NCBI GenBank assembly: GCA_018268595.1
Contig: JAFDWH010000021.1
Location: forward strand, 62,001-126,000
Direction: 5' to 3'
Length of the DNA: 64,000 bases
Source of the DNA: Actinomycetota bacterium
GTDB taxonomy: Bacteria; Actinomycetota; Thermoleophilia; Solirubrobacterales; Solirubrobacteraceae
This document shows positions 19,302 to 27,644 of the stretch, one piece after another (position 1 is the stretch's first letter; every line of letters starts with the position of its first letter). The notes beneath the pieces were generated by a model. That model was given only the letters and a program-made list of their open reading frames with translations. It was not told the origin of the DNA and did not search any database. A program made the translations under genes and the position numbers.

Positions 19302-21908
19302 GTGAGCACCGACGGCGCCGGTCACGACGAGCTGTTCCTGATCGACGGGAACTCGCTCGCGTACCGCGCCTTCTTCGCGCTGCCGGAGTCGATCGCGACC
19401 TCGACGGGCGTGCCGACGAACGCGATCTTCGGCTTCGCCTCGATGCTCGTGAAGATCCTCACCGAGTACGGCCCGAGAGCGACGATCGTCGCCTGGGACG
19501 CCGGCCACTCCGGCCGCAAGGAGATCTACGCCGACTACAAGGCGCAGCGCTCCTCCCGCCCCGACCTGCTGAAGCAGCAGTGGCCCGCGCTCGCGCCGCT
19601 CGTCGAGGCGTTCGGCTACGCGAACGTGTCGGTCGAGGGCAAGGAGGCCGACGACGTGATCGCGACGCTCGCCGAGCGCGCGAAGGGCGCCGGCATCCCC
19701 GTGATGGTCGTGACCGGCGACCGCGACGCTTACCAGCTCGTCGACGGCGACCGCGTGCGGATCATGACGACCTCGCGCGGCATCACGGACACGAAGGTCT
19801 ACGACCGCCAGGGCGTGATCGACCGCTACGGCATCCCGCCGGAGCTCGTGCCCGACTTCATCGGGCTGAAGGGCGACACGTCGGACAACATCCCCGGCGT
19901 CCCCGGCATCGGCGACAAGACCGCCGCGCAGCTCCTGCAGGAGCACGGCTCGCTGGAGGAGGTGCTCGCGCACGCGCACGAGATCAGAGCGGCGAAGCGG
20001 CGCGAGAACCTGCTGGCGCACGCCGACGACGCGCGCATCTCCAAGCAGCTCGCGACGATGGACCGCGCGCTCGACGTCGGGCTCGACGTGAGCGCCTTCG
20101 CCGCCGCCGAGCCCGACCGCTCGCGCCTGCGCGAGGTGTTCCGCGAGTACGAGCTGCGCGACCCGCTGCGGCGCCTGGAGGAGGCGCTCGGCAGCGCGGA
20201 GGAGGCGGCGCCGCGTCCGGAGGCGGAGCAGGCGCTGCGCGCGCGCGTGCGCGACGGCGCCGTGCCCGTCGACGTCGCCACGCTCGCGCCAGCCGACGCG
20301 GAGGTCGCGCTGGCCGCACGCGCGCCCGAGAAGCCCGAAGACGCGCTGTTCGGCGAGAGCGAGGCGTGGCGCTTCGGCGCCTACGCCGGGGGGGAGGAGG
20401 CGCTCGCGGGCGAGTGCGGCGCGCCCGACGAGCCGGCGGTGGCCGTCGGGGACCGGCCGGTCCTGGCGCACGACGCGAAGGCGCTCGGCACGGTCCCCGA
20501 GCGGCTCGCGCACGACACGCTGATCGCCGCCTACCTGCTCGACCCGGCGCGCCGCGCCTACGCGCTCGACGAGCTGTGCGAGGAGCGCGGGATCGGCGTC
20601 GAGGCGTCGGTGCAGGACGCCGCCGCGCGCGACGCGCTGCTCGTGCACGCGCTCGCCGCCGCACAGCGGCCGCAGGTGGAGGAGCGCGGCCTCGGCCCGC
20701 TGCTGCACGAGGTCGAGCTGCCGCTCGTCTGCGTGCTGCGCGAGATGGAGCGGGTCGGCCTCAAGCTCGACAAGCAGCGGCTCGCGGCGATCCGCACGCG
20801 CGTCAACGAGGAGGTCGCGCAGCTCGAACGCGAGATCTGGGACCAGTGCGGCACCGAGTTCATGATCGGCTCGCCGCAGCAGCTCGCCGAAGTGCTGTTC
20901 GTCAAGCTCGGCCTGTCGAGAAAGAGACGCGGCAAGACCGGCTACTCGACCGACGCGCGCGTCTTGCAGGCGATCCGCCACGAGCACCCGGTGATCGAGA
21001 AGATCGAGCGCTGGCGGGAGCTGACGAAGCTCGAGTCGACCTATCTGGCGGCGCTGCCCGCCTACGCCGACGCGCACGACCGCATCCACACGACGTTCAG
21101 CCAGGTCGTCGCCGCGACGGGCCGCCTCTCCTCGAACGACCCGAACCTGCAGAACATCCCGATCCGCACGCCGCTCGGCCGCGAGATCCGCGCCTGCTTC
21201 GTGGCCGAGCCGGGCAACGCGCTGCTGTCGATCGACTACTCGCAGGTCGAGCTGCGGATCCTCGCCCACATCGCCGGCGAGGAGGTGCTGAAGGAGATCT
21301 TCCGCCGCGGCGAGGACGTCCACACCGCGACCGCCGCGACGATCCTCAGAACGCCGCCGGAGCAGCTCGACGCCGGCTCGCGCTCGAAGGCGAAGATGGT
21401 CAACTACGGGATCGTCTACGGCCTCTCCGCGTTCGGCTTGTCGGACCGGCTCGGGATCTCGCGCGAGGAGGCGCAGGAGTTCATCGACCGCTACCTCGAA
21501 GGCTTCCCGGCGGTGAAGGCGTTCATCGCGCAGACGATCGAGCAGGCGACCGAGAACGGGTACGTGACGACGCTGATGGGCCGTCGCCGTCAGATCCCGG
21601 AGCTGCGCGCGCGCAACCGCCAGGTGCGCCAGCTCGGCGAGCGGCTCGCCGTCAACACGGTCATCCAGGGCACCGCCGCCGACGTGATGAAGGTCGCGAT
21701 GGTGCGCACCGACGATGCGCTCCACACGGCCGGGCTGGCGACGCGGCTCGTCTTGCAGATCCACGACGAGCTGCTGTTCGAGGGCCCGCAGGAGGAGCTG
21801 GTGCGCGCGCGCGACGTCGTCGTGCCGGCGATGGTCGGCGCGCTCGAGCTGGACCCGCCGCTGGCGGTCGACGCCGGCATCGGCCCGAACTGGCTGGAGG
21901 CGAAGTGA
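19302..21908 (+). CDS. polA: DNA polymerase I
   Basis: Repair and Okazaki-fragment polymerase. The 5'-nuclease domain (about 1-290) has LFLIDGNSLAYRAFFAL, EADDVIATLA and GDTSDNIPGVPGIGDKTA. The central 3'-5' exonuclease-like domain lacks the DxE metal motifs, so proofreading is probably absent. The polymerase domain has the DYSQVELRILAH palm motif, O-helix RSKAKMVNYGIVYGLSAFGL and QIHDELLFE. Tyr 702 stands at the position of E. coli Phe762, as in other actinobacteria. Length is 868 aa. GTG 19302 follows TACAGT (19288-19293) by 8 nt. GTGA overlap with the next gene. Confidence 0.96.
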   Translation: MSTDGAGHDELFLIDGNSLAYRAFFALPESIATSTGVPTNAIFGFASMLVKILTEYGPRATIVAWDAGHSGRKEIYADYKAQRSSRPDLLKQQWPALAPLVEAFGYANVSVEGKEADDVIATLAERAKGAGIPVMVVTGDRDAYQLVDGDRVRIMTTSRGITDTKVYDRQGVIDRYGIPPELVPDFIGLKGDTSDNIPGVPGIGDKTAAQLLQEHGSLEEVLAHAHEIRAAKRRENLLAHADDARISKQLATMDRALDVGLDVSAFAAAEPDRSRLREVFREYELRDPLRRLEEALGSAEEAAPRPEAEQALRARVRDGAVPVDVATLAPADAEVALAARAPEKPEDALFGESEAWRFGAYAGGEEALAGECGAPDEPAVAVGDRPVLAHDAKALGTVPERLAHDTLIAAYLLDPARRAYALDELCEERGIGVEASVQDAAARDALLVHALAAAQRPQVEERGLGPLLHEVELPLVCVLREMERVGLKLDKQRLAAIRTRVNEEVAQLEREIWDQCGTEFMIGSPQQLAEVLFVKLGLSRKRRGKTGYSTDARVLQAIRHEHPVIEKIERWRELTKLESTYLAALPAYADAHDRIHTTFSQVVAATGRLSSNDPNLQNIPIRTPLGREIRACFVAEPGNALLSIDYSQVELRILAHIAGEEVLKEIFRRGEDVHTATAATILRTPPEQLDAGSRSKAKMVNYGIVYGLSAFGLSDRLGISREEAQEFIDRYLEGFPAVKAFIAQTIEQATENGYVTTLMGRRRQIPELRARNRQVRQLGERLAVNTVIQGTAADVMKVAMVRTDDALHTAGLATRLVLQIHDELLFEGPQEELVRARDVVVPAMVGALELDPPLAVDAGIGPNWLEAK

Positions 21909-23092
21909 GCGAGCCGGCGGCGCCGATCGAGCTGCCGACGCGCCCGGAGCCGACGCCGCGCGCGGTGCTGCGCACGGTCCTGACGATCCTGCTCGTCGTC
22001 CTCGCGGTGTACGTGATCTACCGGCTGCGCAAGCCGATCGGCTGGCTCGTGCTGGCGAGCTTCATCGCGATCGCGCTGTCGGGGCCGGTCAACCTGCTCG
22101 AGCGCCGCATGCGCCGCGGCTTCGCGATCGCGATCGCCTACCTCGGCCTCGTGCTGGTCCCGATCGGGCTGGGCGCGATCGTCGTGCCGCCGATCGTGCG
22201 GGAGGTGAGCGACCTCGCCCACAACGCGCCGCACTACGTGCGCGACGCGCAGAACTTCGTCAACAAGAACCGCACGCTGCGCAAGCTCGACCGCGAGTAC
22301 CACATCGGCGACGAGCTGCAGAGAAAGGCGAGAGAGCTGCCGAGCCACCTGTCGGACGCGGCCTCGGTCCTCTCGAACGTCGGCGGGACGATCGTCAGCT
22401 CGCTGTTCGCGGCGTTCAACATCCTGATCCTGTCGATCTTCATGGTCGCGAGCGGACGACGATGGATCGACTGGGGGGTGGCGCAGACGCGGCCGGAGCA
22501 CGCGCCGCGCATCACGCGCGCGCTCGACCGCATCGGCGTCGCGGTCGGCAACTACGTCGGCGGCGCGCTGCTGCAGGCGACGATCGCGGGCGTCACGACC
22601 TTCATCGTGCTGACGATCCTCGGCGTGCCGTTCGCCGCGCCGCTCGCCGTCGTGGTCGGCTTCTTCGACCTGATCCCGCTCGTCGGCGCGACGATCGCGG
22701 CGGTCCTCGTCGGGATCGTGACGGCCTTCCACGACTTCCCCGTCGCGACGATCGTGTGGACGATCTGGGCGGTCGTCTACCAGCAGATCGAGAACACGGT
22801 CATCCAGCCGCAGATCCAGAAGCGCGCGGTCGAGACCCACGCGTTCGCGGTGCTGGTGTCGGTGCTGTGCGGCGCGACGCTGTTCGGGATCGTCGGCGCG
22901 CTGCTCGCGATCCCGTTCGCCGCCTCGATCCAGATCGCGCTGCGCGAGTGGTGGGACTACCGCCAGGCGGTCAAGGTCGAGATGCCGCCGGGCGTCGAGC
23001 TGCCCGAGCCGCCGCCGAGACCGGACGAGCCGCCGGCGCGGCTGAACCTGCCGCCGGGCGTCGAGCCGTCGCCTGCGGACGAGCAGAGATAG
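21905..23092 (+). CDS. AI-2E/PerM family membrane transporter
   Basis: Polytopic membrane protein with about eight hydrophobic segments. The conserved stretch near 250-300 reads AAPLAVVVGFFDLIPLVGATI, as in TqsA/PerM-type exporters and Na+/H+ exchange-like members. Length is 395 aa from GTG 21905, which overlaps the polA stop (GTGA) and decides the start. The C-terminal 40 residues are Pro-rich, with two PPGVE units. Substrate unknown; its coupling to polA probably reflects gene order rather than function. Confidence 0.88.
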   Translation: MSEPAAPIELPTRPEPTPRAVLRTVLTILLVVLAVYVIYRLRKPIGWLVLASFIAIALSGPVNLLERRMRRGFAIAIAYLGLVLVPIGLGAIVVPPIVREVSDLAHNAPHYVRDAQNFVNKNRTLRKLDREYHIGDELQRKARELPSHLSDAASVLSNVGGTIVSSLFAAFNILILSIFMVASGRRWIDWGVAQTRPEHAPRITRALDRIGVAVGNYVGGALLQATIAGVTTFIVLTILGVPFAAPLAVVVGFFDLIPLVGATIAAVLVGIVTAFHDFPVATIVWTIWAVVYQQIENTVIQPQIQKRAVETHAFAVLVSVLCGATLFGIVGALLAIPFAASIQIALREWWDYRQAVKVEMPPGVELPEPPPRPDEPPARLNLPPGVEPSPADEQR

Positions 23093-23098
23093 CGGGCG

Positions 23099-24040
23099 CT
23101 ACCAGCGCCAGCGTCCGGCCGCGGCGAGCGCCTCGGCGAGCGCGGCGTTGGTCGCGCGGGCGGCCTCCGCGGCGCCGGCGCGGACGGCGTCGAGCGGCGC
23201 CTCGCCGTTGCCGCGCGCACGCCACCCGCCCGCGATCGAGCGCGAGGCGGCCGCGACCGCCCCGAGCCCGTCGTCGTCGAGGAAGCGCGCGAAGTCCTCC
23301 GGGCGCCCGCCCTGCGCGCCGAGGCCGGGCACGAGCAGCAGCGCGCGCGGCATCAGCGCGCGCAGCACGGGCGCCTGCTCTGGGTAGGTGAGGCCGGTGA
23401 CGGCGCCGACGTCCGCATATCCGCGCGTGCCGACGCCGTCGGCGCCGAGCGCGTCGACCATCTGCGCGACGCGCTCGCCGACCGCGTCCTGGACCGCGCC
23501 GGAGCCCGGGTTCGAGGTCCGCACGAGCACGAACAGGCCCTTGCCGAAGGTGCGCGCGACGTCGATCATCGGCGCCAGCGACTCGGGGCCGAGGTAGGGG
23601 CTGACGGTCACAGCGTCGGCGTCGTGGACGGGGATCGCGGGCGCGTCCTCGTCGGCGGCGATCCGCACGCGTCCGAGCGTGGCGGCGGCGTACGCGGCCA
23701 TCGTGCTGCCGATGTCGCCGCGCTTGGCGTCCTCGATCACGAGCAGGCCGGCGCGCCGGGCGTGCGCCTCGACCGCCTCGAGCGCCGCGACGCCGGCCGA
23801 GCCGAGCGCCTCGAAGAAGGCCGACTGCGGCTTGACGGCCGGCACCAGCTCGGCGACGCCGTCGATCACCGCGGTCGCGAACGCCTCTGCCGCCGCCGCC
23901 GCGCCGGCAAGGTCGCCGACACCGTCGAGCAGCTCCGGCGGCAGCTCGCGCAGGTCGGGGTCGAGCCCCACGACGAGATGGCTGCGCGTCGCCTCGACGC
24001 GGCCGATCAGGCGGTCGGCGAAGTGGGAGGGGGCGGCCAT
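23099..24040 (-). CDS. pyrF: Orotidine 5'-phosphate decarboxylase (type 2)
   Basis: Last step of UMP synthesis. The catalytic motif is IEDAKRGDIGSTMAAYA (Lys-x-x-x-Asp tetrad region). VGLDPDL at the N-terminus and LVRTSNPGSG are typical of the longer type 2 enzymes of actinobacteria and myxobacteria. Length is 313 aa. ATG 24040 lies 9 nt after a minus-strand TAGACT (24055-24050), predicted leaderless. Convergent with the transporter gene, 6 nt apart. Confidence 0.94.
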   Translation of the reverse strand: MAAPSHFADRLIGRVEATRSHLVVGLDPDLRELPPELLDGVGDLAGAAAAAEAFATAVIDGVAELVPAVKPQSAFFEALGSAGVAALEAVEAHARRAGLLVIEDAKRGDIGSTMAAYAAATLGRVRIAADEDAPAIPVHDADAVTVSPYLGPESLAPMIDVARTFGKGLFVLVRTSNPGSGAVQDAVGERVAQMVDALGADGVGTRGYADVGAVTGLTYPEQAPVLRALMPRALLLVPGLGAQGGRPEDFARFLDDDGLGAVAAASRSIAGGWRARGNGEAPLDAVRAGAAEAARATNAALAEALAAAGRWRW

Positions 24041-24149
24041 GCGGCGGCGAGTCTAGTGATCGCCGGGCGGTAGCCGGCGGGACTGCGCGCATGCAGCCGA
24101 CGCGACTCGACCGGGTCGGCCTGCGTGCGCGTCGCTCTACGATCCGCGC

Positions 24150-25697
24150 GTGACGAGCGGCCCCGCCAGCGCCCGTGAGCGCGTCGCCCTCGTGGTCGAC
24201 GAGGGCTCCTTCGCGGAGTGGGACGCCGAGGTCGTCTCCGACGACCCGCTCGGCTTCTCGGACACGAAGCCGTACCGCGAGCGGCTCGCGGCGGCGTGCG
24301 AGGCGACCGGGCTCGGCGAGGCGGTGCTGACCGGCCGCGCGACGCTCGACGGCCGAGCGCTCGCCGTCGTGGCCGGCGAGTTCGGGTTCCTCGGCGGCTC
24401 GATCGGCGTCGCGACGGCGGAGCGGGTCGCGCGCGCGTTCGAGCGGGCGACCGCCGAGCGGCTCCCGCTCGTGGCGCTGACCGCCTCCGGCGGCTCGCGC
24501 ATGCAGGAGGGGACGCTCGCCGTCATCGGGATGGCGAAGCTCGCCGACGCCGCCGGCCGCCTGCGCGCCGTCGGGCTGCCCTACGTGGTGTGCCTGACGA
24601 ACCCGACGATGGGCGGCGTGCTGGCCTCGTGGGGCTCGCTCGGCACGGTGACCTTCGCGCTCCCCGGCGCGACCGCCGGCTTCGCCGGGCCGCGCGTCGT
24701 GGAGCTGCTGACCGGCCGGCCGCTGTCGCCGCGCGTGCAGCGCAGCGAGACGCTGCTCGCGCAGGGGCTCGTGGACGACGTCGTCGCGCCGGACGCGCTC
24801 CGCGCGCGCGTCGCCGCGATCCTCGCCGTCGCCGGCCCCACCGCGCCTGCGGCGCCCGCCGCGCCTGCGCCCGCGCCCGCGCCTCCGGCACCCGCCGCGC
24901 CTGCCGCTGACACGAACGCTCACGAGCGCGACGCCTGGGTCTCCCTGCGGCACGTGCGCGACAGACGCCGCCCCGGCGCCGGCGCGCTGCTCGACGCGAT
25001 CGCCGCCGACGTCACGGTCCTGCGCGGCGCGCGCGACGGCCACCCCGACGACCCCGCCTGCTTCGCGGCGCTCGCGCGCGTCGCCGGCCGGCCTGCCGTC
25101 CTCGTCGCGCAGCGCCGGCGCGGCGACGGGACGCCGGCGGTGATGAACCCCTCCGGCTACCGCAAGGCGCGGCGGGCGATGGCGCTCGCCGCCGAGCTGC
25201 GCCTCCCGCTCGTGACCGTCGTCGACACGCCGGGCGCGGAGCTGAGCGCCGACGCCGAGCGCGGCGGCCTCGCCGCCCAGATCGCCGGCTGCCTGGCGGA
25301 CATGGCGGCGCTGCCGGTCCCGACCATCGCGGTGCTGCTGGGCGAGGGCGGCTCCGGCGGCGCGCTGGCGCTGCTCAACGCCGACCGCGTGCTGGTCGCC
25401 GAGCACGCCTCGCTCGGCGTGATCGCACCCGAAGGCGCCTCCGCGATCCTCTACCGCGACGTCGACCACGCCGCCGAGCTGGCCGCGACGCAGGGCGGCG
25501 CCTCCTGGCAGCTGCTCGACTTCGGCGTCGCCGACACGCTGATCCCCGAGCCGGCGCCGGCGCACGAGCAGCCCGACGCGTTCCTCGCACACGTCGGCGC
25601 GGCGCTCGCAGCCGCGCTCGCCGAGCTCACCGCCGCCGACCCGGCCGACCGCCTCGCCGAGCGCCACCGCCGCTGGCGCAACATCGGTCTCTCCTGA
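24150..25697 (+). CDS. accDA: Acetyl-CoA carboxylase carboxyltransferase, AccD-AccA fusion
   Basis: Both halves of the carboxyltransferase are in one chain. The N-terminal AccD-like half has LTASGGSRMQEGTLAV and NPTMGGVLASWGS. The C-terminal AccA-like half has NPSGYRKARRAM, TVVDTPGAELS and GEGGSGGALALLNAD. They are joined by an Ala/Pro linker (about 232-253). The usual AccD Cys4 zinc finger at the N-terminus is absent. Length is 515 aa. GTG 24150 follows TACGAT (24138-24143) by 6 nt. Fused forms occur in several actinobacterial lineages; the biotin carboxylase and BCCP genes are not in this window. Confidence 0.9.
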   Translation: MTSGPASARERVALVVDEGSFAEWDAEVVSDDPLGFSDTKPYRERLAAACEATGLGEAVLTGRATLDGRALAVVAGEFGFLGGSIGVATAERVARAFERATAERLPLVALTASGGSRMQEGTLAVIGMAKLADAAGRLRAVGLPYVVCLTNPTMGGVLASWGSLGTVTFALPGATAGFAGPRVVELLTGRPLSPRVQRSETLLAQGLVDDVVAPDALRARVAAILAVAGPTAPAAPAAPAPAPAPPAPAAPAADTNAHERDAWVSLRHVRDRRRPGAGALLDAIAADVTVLRGARDGHPDDPACFAALARVAGRPAVLVAQRRRGDGTPAVMNPSGYRKARRAMALAAELRLPLVTVVDTPGAELSADAERGGLAAQIAGCLADMAALPVPTIAVLLGEGGSGGALALLNADRVLVAEHASLGVIAPEGASAILYRDVDHAAELAATQGGASWQLLDFGVADTLIPEPAPAHEQPDAFLAHVGAALAAALAELTAADPADRLAERHRRWRNIGLS

Positions 25698-25714
25698 GAA
25701 TCGGTACGGTCCGC

Positions 25715-26224
25715 GTGCCACATGTGACCGCCCGCCTGGCAGCGTGGCGGACGCTCATGAAGGCGCTCGAGGAGATCGTCTACGAGGCGGGGCGCCACGC
25801 GCTCGCCGATCAAGAGTCGCTCGTCACCGCCATCCGTCAGCGCACGGGAGCGCTTGTTGCGGCGCACGCGCTCGTCGCGTCGTTCTTCGGGGCGAGCACG
25901 TTGAGCGACGATGGCCTGCTGACGTGGAGTTGGATCGCGCTCGCATCGCTCTTGGTCGGCCTCGTCGTCGCTGCCGTGCTGCTGGCGCCATGGCGTCTCC
26001 GTTTTGCCGTGGACGCACACGTCCTGTACCAGCAGCTCTACGACGAGCACGCGCCGGGCGCGGCGTCGGACAGTCCCGTCTGGCTCATGGCAGCCGCGTT
26101 CGCGTACCAGAAGGTGCGCGACGAGAACGCGCCGCGGGTCCATGCGATGTCGGTTCTCTCAGCCGTCCTGAGCGCTGTGCTGGTGCTGCAGACGCTTGCC
26201 TGGGTCGTGCAACTCGCGAGCTAG
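25715..26224 (+). CDS. Hypothetical membrane protein, three TM segments
   Basis: 169 aa or shorter. An N-terminal amphipathic region (EEIVYEAGRHALADQESL) precedes two adjacent TM helices (about 45-65 and 69-92). A soluble stretch with YQQLYDEHAP follows, then a C-terminal TM helix. The layout of a charged helix, DQ-x-x-L...RTGAL and paired TMs resembles SLATT-like and related 2-TM proteins found beside stress or defence genes. That is only a resemblance, and no sensor gene is adjacent. The start is uncertain: GTG 25715, GTG 25724 or ATG 25757 are in frame. TACGGT lies at 25705-25710. Confidence 0.6.
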   Translation: MPHVTARLAAWRTLMKALEEIVYEAGRHALADQESLVTAIRQRTGALVAAHALVASFFGASTLSDDGLLTWSWIALASLLVGLVVAAVLLAPWRLRFAVDAHVLYQQLYDEHAPGAASDSPVWLMAAAFAYQKVRDENAPRVHAMSVLSAVLSAVLVLQTLAWVVQLAS

Positions 26225-26233
26225 ACTGCGGCG

Positions 26234-26389
26234 ATGGCCCACAGACTCATCCCGCCCGACCAGATCAGAGTCCCAACCGGAATCGGGATCCCGGAGACGC
26301 ACGGAAGCGCTCCGCGTCCGAAGCAGCCCAAGTCCCCAAGAGCAGGGCTCCTGAAGCGGATCGCTCAGGCGGTGAGGGCGAGCGGCTGA
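26234..26389 (+). CDS. Possible 51-aa basic protein
   Basis: A short frame, MAHRLIPPDQIRVPTG..., ending KRIAQAVRASG. It is rich in Pro, Arg and Lys, with no membrane segment. Support comes from context: ATG 26234 lies 6 nt after TAGACT (26222-26227), the same geometry as confirmed leaderless-type starts such as trpF. No Shine-Dalgarno is present. Its 3' end overlaps the convergent FAD gene by 25 bp. It could be spurious. Confidence 0.3.
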   Translation: MAHRLIPPDQIRVPTGIGIPETHGSAPRPKQPKSPRAGLLKRIAQAVRASG

Positions 26390-27525
26390 TCGTCCGCGCC
26401 ACCGCCGGCGGCGAAGCGCCCGCCGTGCGGCCCGCCGAGCGCGAAGTCCGGGTGGGCGATCTTGAGGTAGTGGCCGAACGACCAGTCGACGAAGCGCTGG
26501 GCGGTCATGCCGCGCAAGCCCACGGCCAGCGCGCGCGGCCACACGCGCGGGACCAGTCTCTGCACGCGCAGCATCGAGTCGAACGGGAAGCTGTGGCTCG
26601 CGGAGAACGCGTGGTAGCTCGCCAATGCCTGCTCGCGCGTCTGGCGGCCCTCGACGACGGCGCGCAGCTCGCGCCCGCACGCCAGCCCGAAGTACAGCGC
26701 GGTGCGGATCCCCTCGGCCGTCAGCGGCAGGCAGTGGCCGGCCGAGTCGCCGACCATGAAGACGCCGTCGGCGGTCGCGGGGCGCAGCTTGTGGGGGATC
26801 CAGTTGCCCTGGAATCTGACGGGGTCGCGCGTCAGATTCTCAGCCAACCGCACAGTCGGCTCCTTCACGTGGAAGCGCGGGTCGAACGAGCCGACGCCGA
26901 CGCGCACCTCGCCGTCGGCCGGGAACGACCAGCCGTAGCCGGCCGGCACGTAGCCGCGGTCGATCCAGATCTCCAGGTCCTCGCCGTCGCCGCCGGGGTG
27001 CACCTCCAACCCGCGTGAGAGCAGCGCGTCGGGCGGCTGCACGTTCTCGCCGCTGCCGAGGATCCGCCGCCACCCAAGCGCGTCCACCACCAGCGGCGCC
27101 GTCAGGTCCCCACGATCCGTGTGGACGACCTGGCCGGTGCGCCCCTCGACCTTCGCGATGTCGAACTCCGCATCCGCGCCCTGCTCGCGCAGCAGCCCGC
27201 AGAGCGTCCGGTAGTCGAACGTCGAGAACGTCCACGGCAGTCTGTAGCGGACCGTCGTGAACGGGGTGTGCATCACCAGCTCCGGGAACGTCTGCTGGAG
27301 GGCGCCCATCAGCCCCATGTTGCGCAGCCAGTCGGTGGGAATCCCGCACGCGGACGTCTGCTTCTCGCCGATCTCGTAGCGGTCGACGATCAGCACGCGC
27401 GCACCCGCGCCGGACAGCTCGCGAGCGACCGCGAGACCGGCGAACGAGGCGCCGCAGATGAGCACGTCGGCGTCGCGGTTGAGGGGGGTGCGCTCCGCGC
27501 CGCGCTTGGTCGCACGCTTCGGCAT
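26365..27525 (-). CDS. FAD-dependent oxidoreductase, geranylgeranyl-reductase-like
   Basis: Flavoprotein of the GGR/PHBH superfamily. The dinucleotide fold is LICGASFAGLAVARELSGAG, with VDRYEIGEKQTSACG just after. The second FAD motif is MVGDSAGHCLPLTAEGIRTAL. Members reduce isoprenoid double bonds or hydroxylate aromatic rings; the substrate here cannot be named. Length is 386 aa. ATG 27525 lies 12 nt after a minus-strand TAGAAT (27543-27538). Confidence 0.85.
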   Translation of the reverse strand: MPKRATKRGAERTPLNRDADVLICGASFAGLAVARELSGAGARVLIVDRYEIGEKQTSACGIPTDWLRNMGLMGALQQTFPELVMHTPFTTVRYRLPWTFSTFDYRTLCGLLREQGADAEFDIAKVEGRTGQVVHTDRGDLTAPLVVDALGWRRILGSGENVQPPDALLSRGLEVHPGGDGEDLEIWIDRGYVPAGYGWSFPADGEVRVGVGSFDPRFHVKEPTVRLAENLTRDPVRFQGNWIPHKLRPATADGVFMVGDSAGHCLPLTAEGIRTALYFGLACGRELRAVVEGRQTREQALASYHAFSASHSFPFDSMLRVQRLVPRVWPRALAVGLRGMTAQRFVDWSFGHYLKIAHPDFALGGPHGGRFAAGGGADDQPLALTA

Positions 27526-27644
27526 GGGGAACGGCGGATTCTACGGCGACGGGCGCCGTGGTGACCGGGGGCAGGTGGGCGGGACGCGCCGGGCTCGCTC
27601 CGCTAACCTCTTTCGGCTCACTTCTGTCCCCGACCGGTACTCAC

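Noticed and set aside
26226-26364. Palindromic element in the gap before the FAD gene
   Set aside because: Only short chance inverted matches; the stretch is better explained by the small ORF at 26234.
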